A DNA stretch of 64,000 bases from Arctic95D-9 sp035967665 (lineage in GTDB: Bacteria; Verrucomicrobiota; Verrucomicrobiia; Verrucomicrobiales; DEV007): assembly GCA_035967665.1 (NCBI GenBank), contig JAYWLB010000123.1, positions 62,001-126,000 of the forward strand, written 5' to 3'. Position 1 is the stretch's first letter; each line of letters begins with the position of its first letter. The position numbers and the translations under genes were made by a program. Positions 61,676 to 64,000 of the stretch are shown in pieces. The notes under the pieces were generated by a model. That model searched no databases. It saw only the letters and a program-made list of their open reading frames with translations, and was not told the origin of the DNA.

Positions 61676-62884
61676 TCAGGGTAATCCGCCTATTCCGATG
61701 CCGCCTCCGAGACCCTTTGTTTTGTCCGGGCCTTTGATGGGAATGCTGATGTGGCTCCTGTTGTTGGACCCTTTGATTTCGTAGAGTCCGTTGCCTCTCA
61801 TGATGATCTGGGCGTCTGCTGCGTCGGTTTTAACGAAGGCTTCGCCATCCTGAATATAGGGGGGGCCGCCCGAGAGGATCATGTCTTTGGTGATGGCATC
61901 GTAGTCGGCGCGGCGTCCCAGTGCTATCTGGGTCTTCCCTTCGGGCGTGATCCGGCGAATCTCGACCATCCCGCCTGAAGCGACGGCGCGTTTGAAGTTC
62001 TCTGTTTTCTCACCGGTTTTCGGGTTTTCTGATTGGGCGCCCATTCCCGGGTTCGTGTAGATCTCAAGTTTATCGCACTTGATTTCAAATCCGGGGTGAT
62101 TCACGAAGACATCGCCACGAAAAGTCAGGAGGCCGTTGGCATCGTCGAGGATCGACTCACGGGCGAGGATTTCCATGTTCCCTTCGGCGCTGTTGCCGAG
62201 TTTTCCGCCGCCGGCCTTGGTGTTGTATTTCGGTGCCAAAGGTTGCGGCGCGGGGATTTCGTCGGGGTTGAGCGATGGTGAATCGGGAATCTGAGGCGTT
62301 GTCGCGCCAAGTCCGGCGACTTCAGTGACACTGGTCTCCTGGACCACTGTCGTCGATTCCTGGGGGACTGGCGGCGTGTCACCTGCAACGGGAATCGCGA
62401 TGGGGCGAGCTACGATGCCCCCGTTTCCGGGAGCAGGTCTGGTAGCGGGGACCTCATTTTCGGATGGCGGGGGTTTGGGCAGCATGCTGGTGATCGAGGA
62501 GATCGCCCGGTCAGCGGCCGGTTCACTCTCAATCTCCCGTGCGACGGATTCGACCTGACTCGTGTCGATTTCTTTGGCAATCGACTCAATCTGCCCGGTG
62601 TCGATCTCTTTGGCCATCGACTCGATTTTTTCAGTATCGATCTTGTCCCTGTTTTCATTGAAGGCGCGAGTGACTGAGCGAACCATTTCCTCGGGATCGA
62701 GGTCAGCTTCAGCGAGGGCGGCTTCGGGATCCTTCTTCGCTTTTCGGAATGCCGACTTAAAGCGGGGATCTGAGAAAACGGAGGAGGCCTCTTTTTTCAA
62801 CGCTTCGGTATCCTGTGCCTTCACAGCCTCCGGGACGATGGGCAGTCCGAGAGAAAGGGTGATGAGAAAGATGGAATATTTCAT
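61676..62884 (-). CDS. LptA/OstA-like periplasmic protein with helical N-terminal repeats
   Basis: The 402-residue protein has a signal peptide and residues 82-117 forming three 12-residue repeats (IDTEKIESMAKE, IDTGQIESIAKE, IDTSQVESVARE) in a likely amphipathic helix, then a Pro-rich linker. The C-terminal 160 residues are an OstA/LptA-type beta-jellyroll (MEILARESILDDANGLLTFRG, FEIKCDKLEIYTN, IALGRRADYD). LptA bridges the periplasm for LPS. The repeat and linker are not part of ordinary LptA. Between lptC-like and lptB genes, the LPS-export role is strongly supported by context. Confidence 0.85.
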   Translation of the reverse strand: MKYSIFLITLSLGLPIVPEAVKAQDTEALKKEASSVFSDPRFKSAFRKAKKDPEAALAEADLDPEEMVRSVTRAFNENRDKIDTEKIESMAKEIDTGQIESIAKEIDTSQVESVAREIESEPAADRAISSITSMLPKPPPSENEVPATRPAPGNGGIVARPIAIPVAGDTPPVPQESTTVVQETSVTEVAGLGATTPQIPDSPSLNPDEIPAPQPLAPKYNTKAGGGKLGNSAEGNMEILARESILDDANGLLTFRGDVFVNHPGFEIKCDKLEIYTNPGMGAQSENPKTGEKTENFKRAVASGGMVEIRRITPEGKTQIALGRRADYDAITKDMILSGGPPYIQDGEAFVKTDAADAQIIMRGNGLYEIKGSNNRSHISIPIKGPDKTKGLGGGIGIGGLP

Positions 62885-62917
62885 TTTAGGATGGGATCAG
62901 ATTATCCGTTGTGAAGG

Positions 62918-63445
62918 TTATTTTCCGCCGGGTACGGCGAGGCCCATTTGGGAGGTGAAGTCTTTGGCGTCGGGGATGATGACCCGGACATTGCCTTCCA
63001 TTCGGCTGAGCCTTGTTTGGGTTTCAAAGGTCATTTTGTCGCCGGTCATGGTGAATTTTTCCTGCTCGATCTTCGAGGGTGTTTTCGAAACGAGTTGTTG
63101 AGTGACGAGATCGAAGACCGCTTCGTCCATGCTGATGTAGGTCTCAGGTTCACCTTCGTCATTGTAGATGGAGATGACAAGATTGGTGAGGTCGAGGTAT
63201 TGTTCGTCGACCCGGACCACGGTTACGGCCCGCATCACCGACTTGAGCCGGTCATCAGTGTAGGAGGGAATCGCGACTCCTTTGAAAACCCGCCCGATAG
63301 GGAAAAGTTTCGTCAACTCCGGCGGGAGCATGCTCTGCACGAGGGAACCGGGAACGGGCTCGTTGGCCATGGCAATGCTGCACAGGAGGATGCCTGCAGC
63401 AAAAAGACTTCGGATCGGGGCCGAACGATGGAGGGGGCTTAGCAT
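62918..63445 (-). CDS. LptC/LptA-like LPS export periplasmic protein
   Basis: The 175-residue protein has a signal peptide (RSLFAAGILLCSIAMANE) and a beta-rich domain: IPSYTDDRLKSVMRAVTVVRVDEQYLDL, ISIYNDEGEPETYISMDEAVFD and FTMTGDKMTFETQTRLSRMEGNVRV, with the alternating strands of LptC/OstA proteins. Position between kdsA and the lptA-like gene fits LptC. The usual N-terminal LptC membrane anchor is replaced by a signal peptide, so assignment to LptC specifically is inferred. Confidence 0.78.
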   Translation of the reverse strand: MLSPLHRSAPIRSLFAAGILLCSIAMANEPVPGSLVQSMLPPELTKLFPIGRVFKGVAIPSYTDDRLKSVMRAVTVVRVDEQYLDLTNLVISIYNDEGEPETYISMDEAVFDLVTQQLVSKTPSKIEQEKFTMTGDKMTFETQTRLSRMEGNVRVIIPDAKDFTSQMGLAVPGGK

Positions 63446-63455
63446 TAAAGAAATA

Positions 63456-64000
63456 TCAGGATTTGAACGTTCTCACCAGTTCGTAGAGCGCTTTGAGCTC
63501 TGAAAGAACGGTTCCCAGTTTCTCGAGAGGAACCTGGTTGGGACCATCGCTGAGGGCTTCAGCCGGATTGGGATGGGTTTCCATGAAGACCCCGTCACAA
63601 CCGGCGGCAACTGCTGATCGCGCGAGGACAGGAGCGAGGACGCCGTCGCCTCCGCTGGAGGTGCCGTCGCCGCCGGGGCGCTGCACCGAATGGGTCGCAT
63701 CGAAAACGACACGGCATCCCAACTCTTTCATCCAGGGTATTGATCTCATATCAGCAACGAGGTTGTTGTATCCGAAGCTGGTTCCTCTTTCGGTCAGAAA
63801 GAAATTCTCAGATCCAAAGGCCTTCAGTTTATCCGCTATGTTCTTAACGTCCCAGGGGGCGAGAAATTGGCCTTTTTTGACATTTACGACCCTTCCGGTG
63901 ACCGCTGCGGCTTCGATGAGATCTGTCTGACGGCAGAGAAAGGCGGGGATTTGAAGGACATCGATGAATTCGGCTGCGATCTTAATTTCTTCGACGGAAT
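63456..64000 (-). CDS. kdsA: KdsA, 3-deoxy-8-phosphooctulonate synthase, N-terminus beyond the right edge
   Basis: The frame is open to the last base and so lacks its N-terminal ~90 residues. The remaining 180 residues are clearly KdsA: VDVLQIPAFLCRQTDLIEAAA, VKKGQFLAPWDVKNIADK, FFLTERGTSFGYNNLVADMR, VVFDATHSVQRPGG and DGVFMETHPNPAEALSDGPN. The enzyme condenses arabinose-5-phosphate with PEP to make KDO-8-phosphate in LPS core synthesis. An internal ATG at 63749 is not the true start. It heads the LPS-export run. Confidence 0.96.
   Translation of the reverse strand, partial: SVEEIKIAAEFIDVLQIPAFLCRQTDLIEAAAVTGRVVNVKKGQFLAPWDVKNIADKLKAFGSENFFLTERGTSFGYNNLVADMRSIPWMKELGCRVVFDATHSVQRPGGDGTSSGGDGVLAPVLARSAVAAGCDGVFMETHPNPAEALSDGPNQVPLEKLGTVLSELKALYELVRTFKS

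Overview
The window looks like chromosome of a Verrucomicrobiota bacterium, probably marine and Verrucomicrobiales-like. This is inferred from gene content, not from a marker tree. The signs are four secreted sulfatases, two loci pairing DUF1501 proteins with planctomycete-type cytochrome / DUF1549 / DUF1553 proteins, a XylR-type regulator (LacI-like sensor plus AraC HTH), a Tat-exported Gfo/Idh/MocA oxidoreductase, and a didermal LPS export block (kdsA, lptC-like, lptA-like, lptB). Coding density is high and no gene-free stretch exceeds 300 bases. No rRNA, tRNA, CRISPR array or prophage was seen.

Layout. 1-1891: a TauD-like dioxygenase cut by the left edge, divergent from a XylR-like regulator. 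2036-10105 (minus): a degradation block of an enterochelin-esterase-like protein, three sulfatases and a large alpha/beta hydrolase. 10191-12698: a BlaI repressor and an M56/BlaR1-like protease carrying three repeated STN-like domains, preceded by two near-identical palindromic operators. 13285-17811: DUF1501 plus a PSCyt/LamG/PSD1 protein. 17894-19166: a cysteine-cluster protein and a RelE/ParE-type toxin-antitoxin pair. 19218-24847: CNNM/CBS transporter-like protein, tandem SPFH proteins, htpG and a secreted EF-hand protein. 24956-30222: fructosamine kinase, low-molecular-weight tyrosine phosphatase, Tat oxidoreductase, a fourth sulfatase and an ABA4-like membrane protein. 30388-36082: a TPR/membrane protein, a RAYT transposase bracketed by REP-like hairpins, and a 1171-residue cytochrome / WD40 / coiled-coil protein. 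36352-43070: DUF1501, PPC-domain and DUF1549/DUF1553 genes. 43163-48832: hydrolase, aldo-keto reductase with fucose mutarotase, SGNH hydrolase, DUF4399 and PQQ-propeller proteins. 48834-58558: recO, prfB with its programmed frameshift, a C39-like protein, a GspL/GspM-like pair, a Ser/Thr kinase and polX. 58555-64000 (minus): LD-carboxypeptidase, hpf, lptB, lptA-like, lptC-like, and kdsA cut by the right edge.

How the genes fit together. Sulfatases, esterases and the fucose mutarotase / aldo-keto reductase pair point to use of sulfated, probably fucose-containing, algal polysaccharides. A palindromic element of identical spacing lies upstream of two sulfatase genes 19 kb apart and could be a shared operator. 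The multihaem-like PSCyt proteins and DUF1501 partners form the least understood part of the window. The right end is envelope housekeeping: KDO synthesis and LPS export beside ribosome hibernation.
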